Shown: positions 24,466 through 32,825, counted from the stretch's first letter. The stretch is 64,000 nt of DNA from Mucilaginibacter lappiensis (GCF_900155965.1 NZ_FTMG01000020.1:29040-93039), one strand, 5' to 3'. Notes: a model not told the origin generated them from the letters alone. Numbers and translations are program-made.

Positions 24466-24879
24466 ATGGCATATTCAGATAAAGTAATCGATCACTATAC
24501 TAATCCCCGCAACGTGGGCACTTTGGATAAAAGCAGCCACAAGGTTGGTACCGGTTTAGTAGGTGCACCTGAGTGCGGCGACGTAATGCGCCTGCAAATA
24601 CAGGTTGATGATAACAATGTTATCACCGATGCAAAATTTAAAACTTTCGGATGTGGTTCGGCTATCGCTTCTTCATCATTAGCTACAGAGTGGTTAAAAG
24701 GCAAAAGCATTGACGATGCCATGAAGATCGACAACATGGATATCGTTGAAGAATTGGCTTTACCCCCGGTAAAAATTCACTGCTCAGTTTTGGCAGAGGA
24801 TGCTATTAAGGCAGCTATTAATGATTTCCGCGTAAAAAACGGCTTAGCGCCAATTGAAAGCGAAAAAGTACATCATTAA
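24466..24879 (+). CDS. iscU: Iron-sulfur cluster scaffold IscU
   Basis: A 137-residue scaffold on which IscS assembles [2Fe-2S]/[4Fe-4S] clusters. Ligands are C37 and D39 in APECGDVMRL, C63 in FGCGSAIASSS and C106 in KIHCSVLAEDA. The LPPVK motif (99-103) recognised by the HscA chaperone is intact even though hscA is not adjacent. It lies between iscS and iscA, with 126-127-bp repeat spacers on either side. Confidence 0.96.
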   Translation: MAYSDKVIDHYTNPRNVGTLDKSSHKVGTGLVGAPECGDVMRLQIQVDDNNVITDAKFKTFGCGSAIASSSLATEWLKGKSIDDAMKIDNMDIVEELALPPVKIHCSVLAEDAIKAAINDFRVKNGLAPIESEKVHH

Positions 24880-25005
24880 TTTGATGTGAGATATTAGATG
24901 TGAGATTTGAGACTTACATCTGATTCTATAATGTATTATCGATTTGAAGTTTTGGATGGGAGTTTATCTCATGTCTCAAATCTCATATCTCAAATCTAAA
25001 ATAAA
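24880..25005. repeat. Mirrored-word spacer, iscU-iscA
   Basis: The left arm (about 24883-24917, GATGTGAGATATTAGATGTG...) and the right arm (about 24966-24999, ATCTCATGTCTCAAATCTCA...) are imperfect reverse complements of GAGATNT words, shared with the spacer before tpiA's downstream neighbour. Confidence 0.6.
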
Positions 25006-25332
25006 ATGGTAACAATAACTGAAAAAGCAAAAAGCAAAATAGATCACCTGATGCAGGATGGAGGACTTGATGCCTCTTATTTTCTGCGTGTATCTGTTCA
25101 GGGTGGTGGCTGCTCAGGTTTATCTTATAATCTTGATTTTGATAATGAAGAGAAAAAAGGCGACCAGTTTTTTGAAGACCAGGGTATCCGTTTTGCACTT
25201 GACATGAAATCATTCCTATACCTTGCCGGTACAGAGCTCGATTTTTCTGACGGTTTGAACGGAAAGGGCTTTGCATTCAATAACCCTAACGCCAGTCGTA
25301 CCTGCGGTTGCGGCGAAAGCTTCTCTGTATAA
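25006..25332 (+). CDS. iscA: HesB/IscA-family iron-sulfur carrier
   Basis: A 108-residue A-type carrier that passes Fe-S clusters to target proteins. The three conserved cysteines are present: C36 in GGGCSGLSY, and C100 and C102 in the terminal CGCGESF. It is the last gene of the isc operon, followed by a strong terminator. ErpA or SufA are paralogous alternatives; operon context favours the IscA role. Confidence 0.93.
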   Translation: MVTITEKAKSKIDHLMQDGGLDASYFLRVSVQGGGCSGLSYNLDFDNEEKKGDQFFEDQGIRFALDMKSFLYLAGTELDFSDGLNGKGFAFNNPNASRTCGCGESFSV

Positions 25333-25350
25333 TTTAATATCCCACAATAT

Positions 25351-25385
25351 AAAAAAGAGGCACCCAATGGGTGCCTCTTTTTTTT
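25351..25385 (+). terminator. Terminator of the isc operon
   Basis: AAAAAAGAGGCACCC and GGGTGCCTCTTTTTT form a perfect 15-bp stem around AAT, followed by more T. Confidence 0.95.
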
Positions 25386-25402
25386 GGGTATTTTTAAGTT
25401 TT

Positions 25403-25524
25403 TCATCCTGAGGAACGAAGGATCTATTTGTAAGCCGTGTAAATAGTAGAATAGATTTCTCCCTCCGATCGAGAGATAGTTTTCACTGCATTCAAGAGAT
25501 AGTTCTTCGCTACGCTCAGAATCC
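25403..25524. repeat. Diverged GTCATCCTGAG-type palindromic repeat
   Basis: The ends TCATCCTGAGGAACGAAGGA and TTCTTCGCTACGCTCAGAAT are imperfect inverted repeats. They match the ends of the elements at 32826 and 33408, but with a longer middle. I recall this motif as widespread in Bacteroidota intergenic DNA. Confidence 0.6.
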
Positions 25525-25539
25525 ACAACCAGGAGTGCA

Positions 25540-26373
25540 TCAAAACATCGCAGCTGGCTTTATCCCATCCGGGATGGCCTGCCTCACGCTCCAGTGTTCT
25601 GCTATTTTCTCCTGTTCAACCCGAAATATTTCATAAAATACAAAAGCCTTATCTGCTCTTTTAAATTCTGATTGAACAACTACAAAATTACCCTCGCCAA
25701 TAATGCGGTGTATTTTAATTTGGCGACTGTTATCATCACTCCAATAAGCATCCAGGCTTTTACCACTTTCAATTACCGTGGCATCATGTTCTATGTAGTC
25801 AGGCTTTACCAGATTAATTACAGGTACTTTTTGGATCACAGCCTTATAAAACCGCTCAACTATCTCTTTACTTTTTATAGCAGAGGCACTTTCATTAATT
25901 TCAGCAGTACCATTGGTAGCGGTGATGGCCATACCCGTTTGATCAGGCATCTCCTGTATCACATCCCAGTGTTCGGCAAGCATGCCATCCTTCAATTTAA
26001 ATAGATCAATAACGGCCATGCGCTTGCCCATAAACGTAATGTCCAGATGCGTAACCACCAAATCGCCTTCTTGTATAGCTCTGATGATCGGTGATTTTGC
26101 CCCTACTGGCGGCGGCGGCAAGGTTTTTAAATAATTGATCATTTCGATAATACCAGCCCTCCCCTGTTTAACTGTGGGATTGTGTTGGATATAATCTTCG
26201 CAAATAAATTCCGGGATTAGCTCAACCTTGCGCTGGCCAACAATTAATTTATAAAATGAAAGTATTCTTTGTTTATTGGTTATAGTATCCATAATTGTAT
26301 TTGCTTTGGTACTGGAGCACGCGCAGATATAAATGCAGCAAAAGCTCCATGCTAACAGATGTGTAATTTTCAT
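25540..26373 (-). CDS. Lipoprotein with two SnoaL/NTF2-like domains
   Basis: A 277-residue exported protein. A short signal with candidate lipobox (YICACSS, Cys 19) precedes two tandem NTF2/SnoaL-like cone domains, about 35-150 (FYKLIVGQRKVELIPEFICEDYIQHNP) and 165-275 (FYKAVIQKVPVINLVKPDYIEHD). Each ends with the typical IAEHWSVRQ or LAEHWDVIQ strand. SnoaL-like domains can be isomerases, cyclases or simple binding folds; no function is assigned. The gene stands alone. Confidence 0.75.
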   Translation of the reverse strand: MKITHLLAWSFCCIYICACSSTKANTIMDTITNKQRILSFYKLIVGQRKVELIPEFICEDYIQHNPTVKQGRAGIIEMINYLKTLPPPPVGAKSPIIRAIQEGDLVVTHLDITFMGKRMAVIDLFKLKDGMLAEHWDVIQEMPDQTGMAITATNGTAEINESASAIKSKEIVERFYKAVIQKVPVINLVKPDYIEHDATVIESGKSLDAYWSDDNSRQIKIHRIIGEGNFVVVQSEFKRADKAFVFYEIFRVEQEKIAEHWSVRQAIPDGIKPAAMF

Positions 26374-26702
26374 TACCGATTAAATAAAATAAATATTGTA
26401 AAAATTAGTTCGTGCGAAACACTGACGCTAGAAGCTCAGCATTTTTGATAACCTGTTTAGCAGGCCGGATTTTTGGCAATCCTGATTTGATATGTTGTAA
26501 AAGTAATTATGAAATAAAGATAGCAATATTTTCTATATAGAGATAAAATGGGAGCCATTCAAATATTAGCAATTCCTTTGCTTAAAGTCGGTTAACATAA
26601 ATCTTATATTATCATGGCGATTTTATATTTAATTAATTGATTTTCAATTAATTAAATAAATGTAAACCATAAAAAGTGTAAACCATGTAAACCCACTTTT
26701 AC
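26374..26702. other. 329-bp intergenic region with AT hairpin and GGTTTACA repeats
   Basis: A 15-bp perfect AT-only stem (26626-26640 with 26644-26658, loop TTT) lies next to three copies of GTAAACC (26661-26692; on the minus strand TGGTTTACA twice and GGGTTTACA once). Both lie between the helicase gene and the SnoaL lipoprotein gene, both minus strand. The left 240 bp show nothing recognisable. Confidence 0.6.
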
Positions 26703-28127
26703 CTACTCTTCTGCCGGTGCAGCATAAAACCGACCGTCAAAATTAACCAGGAAAAGCTCTGTGGTGGCACGGGTTACGGCGGTATAAAACCAGCGCAGAA
26801 AATCCATATTGATCATTTCGTCGGTTACATAGCCCTGATCAACAAACACCGCATCCCACTGCCCGCCTTGCGCCTTGTGGCAGGTTATGGCATAAGCAAA
26901 CTTGATCTGTAATGCGTTGTAATATGGATTTTGCTTCAATTCATTGTGCATAGCGCGCTTGTTGGCCATACCCTCATAATCCTTCATCACTTCCTCATAA
27001 AATCGTTTCTGATCGGCCTGGGATAAAGCCGGCGAATCTGCGTACAGCGTGTCCAGCAATATTTTACAATCCAGCACCGGGTCCTCGGCATAATCAATAA
27101 ACTCAATTTGCACATCGGCAAACCTGAAACCATACATATCTTCTATCCGGCGTACCTTTCTGATGCGGGCAATATCGCCATTGGCAATAAAATTGGTACT
27201 GCTTTCGTCCTGCTCCTGCAGCCAGAAATAATTATTTTTTACCACCATGATCTGGTCTCCGCCAGTAAGCTCTTCTTCGCGGTATAATATCCGGTTCCTG
27301 ATCTGCCCATTGTACAGGTTGGCATTTTTATTGGAACGACAGATGATCAGGGTACGATCATAACCATATTTCCGGTAAGCGTATTCCAACCCCTCAGAAA
27401 GCCGCTCACCTGTCATCCGGAATACATCTTTATACCCTTTGGTGACTACCTTGGGCGTGTTTATGTCCTTCGTTCGGATAATATCACGTATCCTGGTAGC
27501 ATTGTACAGGATGCCCGAATCTTTCCCCTGCCGAAGTACATCGGTGAGTTCGTAGCTAAATACGGTTAGCCCGAACTTATCTTTCATCAAACCAGCGTCG
27601 AGCGCAGGGCTATTTTCAGAGCCTACAGGTGGTAATTGGGCGGTATCACCTACCAATACCAGCTTACAGTTTTTGTCGTTGTACACGTACTTTAATAAGT
27701 CGTACAGCAACGATGCCCGGTTCAAGCCACCAGGCTCATCAGATATCATAGATGCCTCGTCTACAATAAACAGCGTATCACTGGCCAGGTTATCGGCTAT
27801 AGCAAATCCATCATCCAGATTCAAAGCCGATTTTTTTCGGTAGATGCGTTTATGTATGGTAAACGCCTTGCGACCCGAATAATTAGTGATCACTTTAGCG
27901 GCACGCCCTGTTGGTGCTAGCAAAACAGCTTTATACTTATACTCCCGCAATGCTTTTACTAAAGCGCCCAATATCGTGGTTTTACCTGTACCAGCGTAAC
28001 CCTTTAGTATAAAACACTCATCCCCATCGTCGCTTAGCAAAAATTCATGCAGGCGATTAAATAGTTCCAGTTGCTGCCCGGTTGGCTGATGCGGAAAGGC
28101 TTTACGTATATGATCAAATTCAGTCAC
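26703..28127 (-). CDS. RecD-like superfamily 1 ATP-dependent DNA helicase
   Basis: A 474-residue SF1B helicase. Motif I (Walker A) is GYAGTGKTT (43-51), motif II is FIVDEASM (about 115-122), and the C-terminal UvrD_C_2 motif VI region is AYAITCHKAQGGQWDAVFVDQG. The long N-terminal domain of RecD2 is absent, so this is the short AAA_30/UvrD_C_2 helicase common in Bacteroidota. A role in DNA repair or plasmid/phage DNA processing is likely but unproven. The gene is isolated. Confidence 0.88.
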   Translation of the reverse strand: MTEFDHIRKAFPHQPTGQQLELFNRLHEFLLSDDGDECFILKGYAGTGKTTILGALVKALREYKYKAVLLAPTGRAAKVITNYSGRKAFTIHKRIYRKKSALNLDDGFAIADNLASDTLFIVDEASMISDEPGGLNRASLLYDLLKYVYNDKNCKLVLVGDTAQLPPVGSENSPALDAGLMKDKFGLTVFSYELTDVLRQGKDSGILYNATRIRDIIRTKDINTPKVVTKGYKDVFRMTGERLSEGLEYAYRKYGYDRTLIICRSNKNANLYNGQIRNRILYREEELTGGDQIMVVKNNYFWLQEQDESSTNFIANGDIARIRKVRRIEDMYGFRFADVQIEFIDYAEDPVLDCKILLDTLYADSPALSQADQKRFYEEVMKDYEGMANKRAMHNELKQNPYYNALQIKFAYAITCHKAQGGQWDAVFVDQGYVTDEMINMDFLRWFYTAVTRATTELFLVNFDGRFYAAPAEE

Positions 28128-28181
28128 TTTACAAAAATGATGATTAGTAAATTAGTTATCATCATTTTTATAAATTTGACC

Positions 28182-28646
28182 ATGGAATTTGATGAAGATA
28201 AAGTAGAAGAAACAGAAGGAGACTACGTTGAAATATACTCCAAACGAGCCATATTCTGGTTTTCTGTATTTAGTTTTATATACGGGGGAATTCTGCTTAC
28301 TATTAACTTAAGAGCCGCCGGATACAAAAAAGCCGTTCTGCAGGTAGCGGCTTTTATAATATCCTATTATATATTATCGGTTTTAATTGTGGTAGCATTA
28401 AATATTAAGGTTGATATGTCGGCCATTAAGATGCTAGGGACAGGAGTTCAGGTCCCTCCCCAAGTACTACGATCCATACTGATACTATCAGCTATATCTA
28501 TTGTTATAAACATTATAGGTGGTCTCGTTCTTACCCAATACTTTTTTAAAAGATACTTTCCTGATAATGACTATTATCCTAAACCAGTTTTACAACCCAT
28601 ACTAATTTTCATCCTGATATATATTGCATTTCGTTTTATAATTTAA
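28182..28646 (+). CDS. Small integral membrane protein, unknown
   Basis: A 154-residue protein with four hydrophobic segments (about 25-45, 53-75, 95-120 and 135-152) and an acidic N-terminus (MEFDEDKVEETEGDYVEIYSK). I chose the ATG at 28182: longer in-frame starts back to 28071 overlap the helicase gene on the other strand and add a non-conserved-looking hydrophobic segment. No family recognised; it resembles short YIP1-like or DUF membrane proteins. Confidence 0.65.
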   Translation: MEFDEDKVEETEGDYVEIYSKRAIFWFSVFSFIYGGILLTINLRAAGYKKAVLQVAAFIISYYILSVLIVVALNIKVDMSAIKMLGTGVQVPPQVLRSILILSAISIVINIIGGLVLTQYFFKRYFPDNDYYPKPVLQPILIFILIYIAFRFII

Positions 28647-28703
28647 TAAACCGGCATGATTCATTTTTACCCCATCAGGAGTAGAGTATCTGCCAAAAAA
28701 TAT

Positions 28704-28711
28704 TACTTTTG
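28704..28711 (+). promoter_or_regulatory. -7 element of the DUF3822-rsmD operon
   Basis: TACTTTTG fits TAnnTTTG and lies 10 bases before the ATG at 28722, implying a very short leader. Confidence 0.45.
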
Positions 28712-28721
28712 TTAAACTGGC

Positions 28722-29534
28722 ATGAGCGAATACAATTATAACTACCATGATGATAACTTTAGCCTTGATGAGGCCGAACGTTATAATTTATTGATACAGA
28801 TTGATAAAGCTACATTTTCGTACGCGATCACTGATCAGGATAAATTGCTTGCCTGTGCAGATATGCACCCTCTGGATGAGCTAACCAATCCGCAGGAATT
28901 GCTCGATCTTTTATCGGCCAAATACAAACACGTAGTTGTGGGTTTACCGGCTAATGGGTTCACCCTGGTACCGCAAAGTCTGTTTAACCAGGATCATATT
29001 ACCGATTTTGCCCGTTTCCTGGATTTAAAACCGGGCGAGAAAGTATCTGCCCAACCTTTGGATAGTCACAACACCATCATCTACAAAACCGACAGCGCCA
29101 TCATCAACGCCGCCGAGGAATTTGGCCTGCGTAACAGTGTATTTTCATCAAAAGGCTGGATAACTGCCATTGCTAAAAATACCCCTGCTGATCACAATTT
29201 GTACCTGAATCTAAATGGCTCCCAAGTCGAGATTGTAGCCTTTAAAGATATTCAATTGCGCTTCTATAACCGCTTTGAATTTCAAAACAACGACGAACTC
29301 GCTTACTTTATAGCCCTCACAGCTAATGAATTGGGTTTACAACCGACCGATGTACATGTTTACCTAAATGGCGATATTGACACCGGCGATAAAAGTATCA
29401 GCCATCTGGCCGACTTTTTTGGCCAGGTACAGCTTAATCAACTGCAGGTAGTACAAGTTCCTGCCGAAATATCCGCTCACCAAATATTGTCACTCGCTGC
29501 TTTATCTTTATGCGCATCATCGGAGGCAGTTTAA
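28722..29534 (+). CDS. DUF3822 family protein
   Basis: A 270-residue cytoplasmic protein of the Bacteroidota-specific DUF3822 family, with actin/ASKHA-like repeats (LLIQIDKATFSYAITDQDKLLA, YLNLNGSQVEIVAFKDIQLRFYNRFEF). Function is unknown. It overlaps the rsmD start by 25 bp, so the two are translationally coupled. This linkage with rsmD, often with coaD nearby, recurs in the phylum to my recollection. Confidence 0.85.
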   Translation: MSEYNYNYHDDNFSLDEAERYNLLIQIDKATFSYAITDQDKLLACADMHPLDELTNPQELLDLLSAKYKHVVVGLPANGFTLVPQSLFNQDHITDFARFLDLKPGEKVSAQPLDSHNTIIYKTDSAIINAAEEFGLRNSVFSSKGWITAIAKNTPADHNLYLNLNGSQVEIVAFKDIQLRFYNRFEFQNNDELAYFIALTANELGLQPTDVHVYLNGDIDTGDKSISHLADFFGQVQLNQLQVVQVPAEISAHQILSLAALSLCASSEAV

Positions 29535-30052
29535 AGGGGCTGCGACTTAACCCACCCAAAAATCTTCCCGTACGCCCTACTACTGATCTGGCTAAGGAAG
29601 CCTTATTCAATATCCTGCAAAATCAAATTGAGTTTGAGGACATCAAGGTGCTCGACCTGTTTAGCGGTACAGGTAATATTTCTATGGAATTTGCCTCCAG
29701 AGGCGCCGCACAGGTAATCTCTGTCGACCGCAGCATCCATTGCGTGAATTATTTGAAGGACATTTCCCGTCAGCACAAGCTGGAGCAAATAAAGGCCTAT
29801 AAAGAGGATGTTTTCAAGTACCTCCAAATGGAAACCGAGCAGTACGACCTTATTTTTGCCGATCCTCCCTATGACCTCAACAAGATACCCGAAATATCAA
29901 AAATAGTTTTTGAGCGCAATATACTGGCACCCGATGGACTGCTGATTGTGGAGCACCAATCCATGCAAAACCTCAACAATCATCCAACTTTTGTGGAGCA
30001 GCGAAAATATGGGCATTCCTCGTTTTCTTTTTTCAGGCATGCTGCGGAGTAA
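29510..30052 (+). CDS. rsmD: 16S rRNA (guanine966-N2)-methyltransferase
   Basis: SAM-dependent methyltransferase modifying G966 of 16S rRNA. The 180 residues start MRIIGGSLKGLRL. SAM motif I is VLDLFSGTGNISMEFASRG (about 47-65) and the catalytic N-methyltransferase motif is FADPPY (116-121). Its start lies inside the DUF3822 gene. Copy 2 of the dispersed 255-bp element begins 8 bp after its stop. Confidence 0.95.
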   Translation: MRIIGGSLKGLRLNPPKNLPVRPTTDLAKEALFNILQNQIEFEDIKVLDLFSGTGNISMEFASRGAAQVISVDRSIHCVNYLKDISRQHKLEQIKAYKEDVFKYLQMETEQYDLIFADPPYDLNKIPEISKIVFERNILAPDGLLIVEHQSMQNLNNHPTFVEQRKYGHSSFSFFRHAAE

Positions 30053-30060
30053 GTCTGCCA

Positions 30061-30313
30061 AAAACTTTTTAAACCTTAAATTTTAACACTTTTCTGCCCA
30101 AAAACGGCGTAAAAACTTCTTAAAATCTATCCCAAACCATCGATTTTAACACTTTTTAACAAATTCTAACGCAGTTTTGAGCAGTTTTTAAAACTTTAAA
30201 AAGTATTAATTTATTGATTATCAAATAACTAAATCCAAAAAAGCCGATTTTTGGCTTGGTTTTGTCCTTAACCAAACAGCCCGGTTCTCTGTTAAAAAGA
30301 GAACCGGGCTGCT
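30061..30313 (+). repeat. Dispersed 255-bp element, copy 2 (candidate structured RNA)
   Basis: Inverted relative to copy 1 at 13276-13530. The block 30195-30227 matches copy 1 at 32 of 33 positions and 30134-30165 at 32 of 32. The small stem here is AAGCC/GGCTT (30241-30257), where copy 1 has AAGGC/GCCTT. The end hairpin (30277-30311) has the identical 14-nt arms CAGCCCGGTTCTCT but a different loop. It occupies most of the 458-bp gap between rsmD and the VOC gene; the remaining 30314-30474 shows nothing recognisable. Confidence 0.75.
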
Positions 30314-30474
30314 GTTAATATAAATGTACGAAAAATTTCTGGGAGTATCAAATCTTCCGCCTCTCAGTATTTAGATTAACCGATGATGACTCCCCCTCGT
30401 TGGCCAAATACAAATAGTCGCAAAATACCCTCATATTGCCGCTATTGGCCCTCATGAGCAAATCTCTTTCGTGT

Positions 30475-30482
30475 TAACTTTG
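30475..30482 (+). promoter_or_regulatory. -7 element of the VOC gene
   Basis: TAACTTTG fits TAnnTTTG, 28 bases before the ATG at 30511. No clear -33 element. Confidence 0.4.
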
Positions 30483-30510
30483 TTTAACCATTAACCTAAT
30501 AAAAACAAAG

Positions 30511-31020
30511 ATGAATAGTATCAACAAAACCATAGCAGGAATAGAACTCGCCCAAATTGGCTGGGTAGTTCCAGACATTCACGCTGCCGTAAAATTTCTT
30601 GCAAACACCTTGGGTGTCGCTGGTTTCCCAGAACCGGAATATTTCCGGGCACAGGATCTGGGCATGACCTATTATGGCCAGATTGTGGCTGGTGATTGGC
30701 TAACCACCCAAACCTATAACGGAGGCACCTTTATCGAACTTGTCCAGCCAATTTCCGGCCAAAGCATGTTTCATGACTACCTCGCCAAGTATCCTGCAGG
30801 TGGTGTACAGCACAATGCTTTCCGTTTGCCGGTTAGCGATTTCGAGCGGATTACCAATACCCTGCGTGAACAAGGGTATGCGGTCATCAGCGAGGTTGAC
30901 CACCCAATTGCACGGATGGCTTTCTTTGACACTTATCAAACATTAGGCGTCGCGACCGAGATTATGGGTATTACCCCGGAAGGATGGATCGCCATTAAGC
31001 AAATGGAAAAGGCCCGGTGA
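30511..31020 (+). CDS. VOC (glyoxalase/bleomycin-resistance fold) protein
   Basis: A 169-residue vicinal-oxygen-chelate protein of two beta-alpha-beta-beta-beta modules (IELAQIGWVVPDIHAAVKFL; GGVQHNAFRLPVSDFERI). Candidate metal ligands H126-like (VQHNAF) and E (TEIMGI) are present, but the first-module His is replaced (IGWVVP), so metal binding is uncertain. Family members include lyases, dioxygenases and resistance proteins; the substrate is unknown. Monocistronic. Confidence 0.8.
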   Translation: MNSINKTIAGIELAQIGWVVPDIHAAVKFLANTLGVAGFPEPEYFRAQDLGMTYYGQIVAGDWLTTQTYNGGTFIELVQPISGQSMFHDYLAKYPAGGVQHNAFRLPVSDFERITNTLREQGYAVISEVDHPIARMAFFDTYQTLGVATEIMGITPEGWIAIKQMEKAR

Positions 31021-31058
31021 AATGCCCGTTGATTACGATTTGCATTAAAGTGAGAGAT

Positions 31059-31808
31059 CTATCCCACCTGTAAAATAGTCAGCGCGGTATCTTTAAAGCA
31101 CGCCAATTTTTGATCATCGGCATTGGTGATAATAGCTTCAATTTGATCAATATAGGCAAATTTCAGGTAGGTCTCCTTCCCTACTTTGCTATCATCGCAT
31201 AGCACATAGGTGTAGGCGCTTTGGTTGATATACATCGAGGTAATTTCGGCCTCCAGTTCGCTGTTGGCAAATAAACCACGGGCCGATACACCATCAACGC
31301 CCAAAAAAGCCTTGCCAGCATGATACCTGGCTATGTGCTCATTAGCTATTTTACCATGGGTGGCCTGCCGTTCGTTATTAAACTCGCCGCCAATAATATT
31401 GATGGATACCGAACAATTCTGTAATTCATAAATCACCGGCAGCGAATTGGTGATCACCTTGATCTTTTTATTCTTGATAAATTGGCATAGCCTGAAAACC
31501 GTGCTGCCGCAATCCATAAAAATAATATCACCATCGTTAATATGCTCGGCTGCCTTACGGCAAATATGATCCTTTACATCAGCGTTTTGAGCAGCCTTAT
31601 TGGCAAAATCTTTGGGTTTGGCTAAAGGATCAACTTTCATGGCGCCGCCATGGGTGCGATAAAGCAAACCATCGTTAGCCAATTGGTTCAGATCGCGCCG
31701 GGCTGTGATCTCCGAAATATCCAATTCGGCAGCCAGCTTTTTGATGTCAACTTCGCCTGTACGGTCCAGTTGCTCCAATATTTTTTGCTTTCTTTTTTGA
31801 AAGTTCAT
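31059..31808 (-). CDS. DeoR/GlpR-family transcriptional regulator
   Basis: A 249-residue repressor. The N-terminal DeoR HTH (about 5-57: ILEQLDRTGEVDIKKLAAELDISEITARRDL) ends in the signature DLNQLANDGLLYRTHGGA. The C-terminal sugar-phosphate sensor domain has FMDCGSTV and the GVDGVSARGLFANSELEAEI block. It is divergent from nudK, with four ATCAA words at 10-bp spacing in the 60-bp gap. It likely senses a phosphorylated sugar or nucleoside and controls itself and nudK. Confidence 0.92.
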   Translation of the reverse strand: MNFQKRKQKILEQLDRTGEVDIKKLAAELDISEITARRDLNQLANDGLLYRTHGGAMKVDPLAKPKDFANKAAQNADVKDHICRKAAEHINDGDIIFMDCGSTVFRLCQFIKNKKIKVITNSLPVIYELQNCSVSINIIGGEFNNERQATHGKIANEHIARYHAGKAFLGVDGVSARGLFANSELEAEITSMYINQSAYTYVLCDDSKVGKETYLKFAYIDQIEAIITNADDQKLACFKDTALTILQVG

Positions 31809-31827
31809 TTAAATAGTTTTAATTTGA

Positions 31828-31862
31828 TCAAAATTAATCAAAAACGATCAATTTAAATCAAT
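31828..31862. promoter_or_regulatory. Phased ATCAA array between the DeoR gene and nudK
   Basis: ATCAA begins at 31828, 31838, 31848 and 31858, an exact 10-bp period that places all copies on one face of the helix. It overlaps the regulator's minus-strand -7 element TAATTTTG (31837-31830) and ends 6 bases before the nudK ATG. Confidence 0.6.
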
Positions 31863-31868
31863 TTATAC

Positions 31869-32444
31869 ATGAATGATATAAAAATTTTAAAAACAGAGGT
31901 ACTATCAGACAACTGGTACATCCTCCGGAAAATAATTTTTGAAGCTACAAAAAAAGATGGCACCGTACTAAAACTTACCCGCGAAGCTTACGACCGGGGT
32001 AACGGTGCCACCATACTTTTATACAACAGGGATACTAAAACGGTAATACTCACCAAACAATTTCGCGTGGCCACGTACATCAACGGTAACGACAGTGGGA
32101 TGTTGATTGAATGCTGCGCCGGTTTACTAGATCAAAACAATGCCGAAGATTGCATCAAACGGGAAACTGAAGAGGAAACAGGTTACCAGATTACCAATGT
32201 ACAAAAGGTATTTGAAGCCTATATGTCGCCAGGCTCGGTAACGGAGATTCTGTATTTTTTTGTGGCGGAGTACACCAAAGACATGAAGATAAGCGATGGT
32301 GGTGGCCTGGAAGAAGAACACGAAAACATTGAAGTACTGGAACTGCCATTTGCCACCGCCCTGCAAATGGTACAAACCGGCGAAATAAAAGACGGTAAAA
32401 CTATGATGCTTTTACAATATGCACAACTTAATCAGTTAATATGA
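31869..32444 (+). CDS. nudK: GDP-mannose pyrophosphatase NudK-like NUDIX hydrolase
   Basis: A 191-residue NUDIX enzyme closely resembling E. coli NudK (YDRGNGATILLYN, QFRVAT, CAGLLD, YMSPG, EVLELPF), which cleaves GDP-mannose and other NDP-sugars. The Nudix box core is R98-E99-T-E-E-E-T-G105, but the first conserved Glu (GX5E) is Asn91 after G85. It is divergent from a DeoR regulator and overlaps the next gene by ATGA, so it may be regulated by sugar status. Confidence 0.88.
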   Translation: MNDIKILKTEVLSDNWYILRKIIFEATKKDGTVLKLTREAYDRGNGATILLYNRDTKTVILTKQFRVATYINGNDSGMLIECCAGLLDQNNAEDCIKRETEEETGYQITNVQKVFEAYMSPGSVTEILYFFVAEYTKDMKISDGGGLEEEHENIEVLELPFATALQMVQTGEIKDGKTMMLLQYAQLNQLI

Positions 32445-32812
32445 TGACCAATACACCTTTAGTAATTTTAATAGCAGGCCCGTATCGCTCGGGCACCAAC
32501 GACGATCCAGCCTTGATGGCTCAAAACTTAAAAAAACTGGAAGAAATGGCGCTGCCCATATTCAGGGCCGGGCATATCCCGGTAATTGGCGAATGGTTTG
32601 CCCTGCCCCTGCTGGAGCAAGCCGGTTCAACACGTCCCGGTGATGCTGCTTACGAAGAGATTCTGTATCCCGTGGCCCAGCGACTGCTCACCAAATGCGA
32701 TGCTGTTTTAAGAATCCCCGGCGCATCCAAAGGAGCCGATGAAGATGTAAGGATAGCCAAAGAACGGGGCTTAAAGGTTTATTACCAGTTGGAGGATATT
32801 ATTGCCCAGTAA
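32441..32812 (+). CDS. DUF4406 / nucleoside 2-deoxyribosyltransferase-like protein
   Basis: A 123-residue Rossmann-like protein. It begins TPLVILIAGPYRSGTNDDP, the nucleoside deoxyribosyltransferase/DUF4406 N-terminal motif, and contains CDAVLRIPGASKGADEDVRIAKERG. Family members act on nucleosides or nucleotides. The start overlaps the nudK stop (ATGA), so it is co-translated. A nucleotide-recycling role with NudK is plausible. Confidence 0.8.
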   Translation: MMTNTPLVILIAGPYRSGTNDDPALMAQNLKKLEEMALPIFRAGHIPVIGEWFALPLLEQAGSTRPGDAAYEEILYPVAQRLLTKCDAVLRIPGASKGADEDVRIAKERGLKVYYQLEDIIAQ

Positions 32813-32825
32813 AGGTTAACCTTTT

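Noticed and set aside
28171..28178. TAAATTTG as promoter of the small membrane protein gene at 28182
   Set aside because: It ends 3 bases before the ATG, which would place the transcript start inside the codon; no other support.
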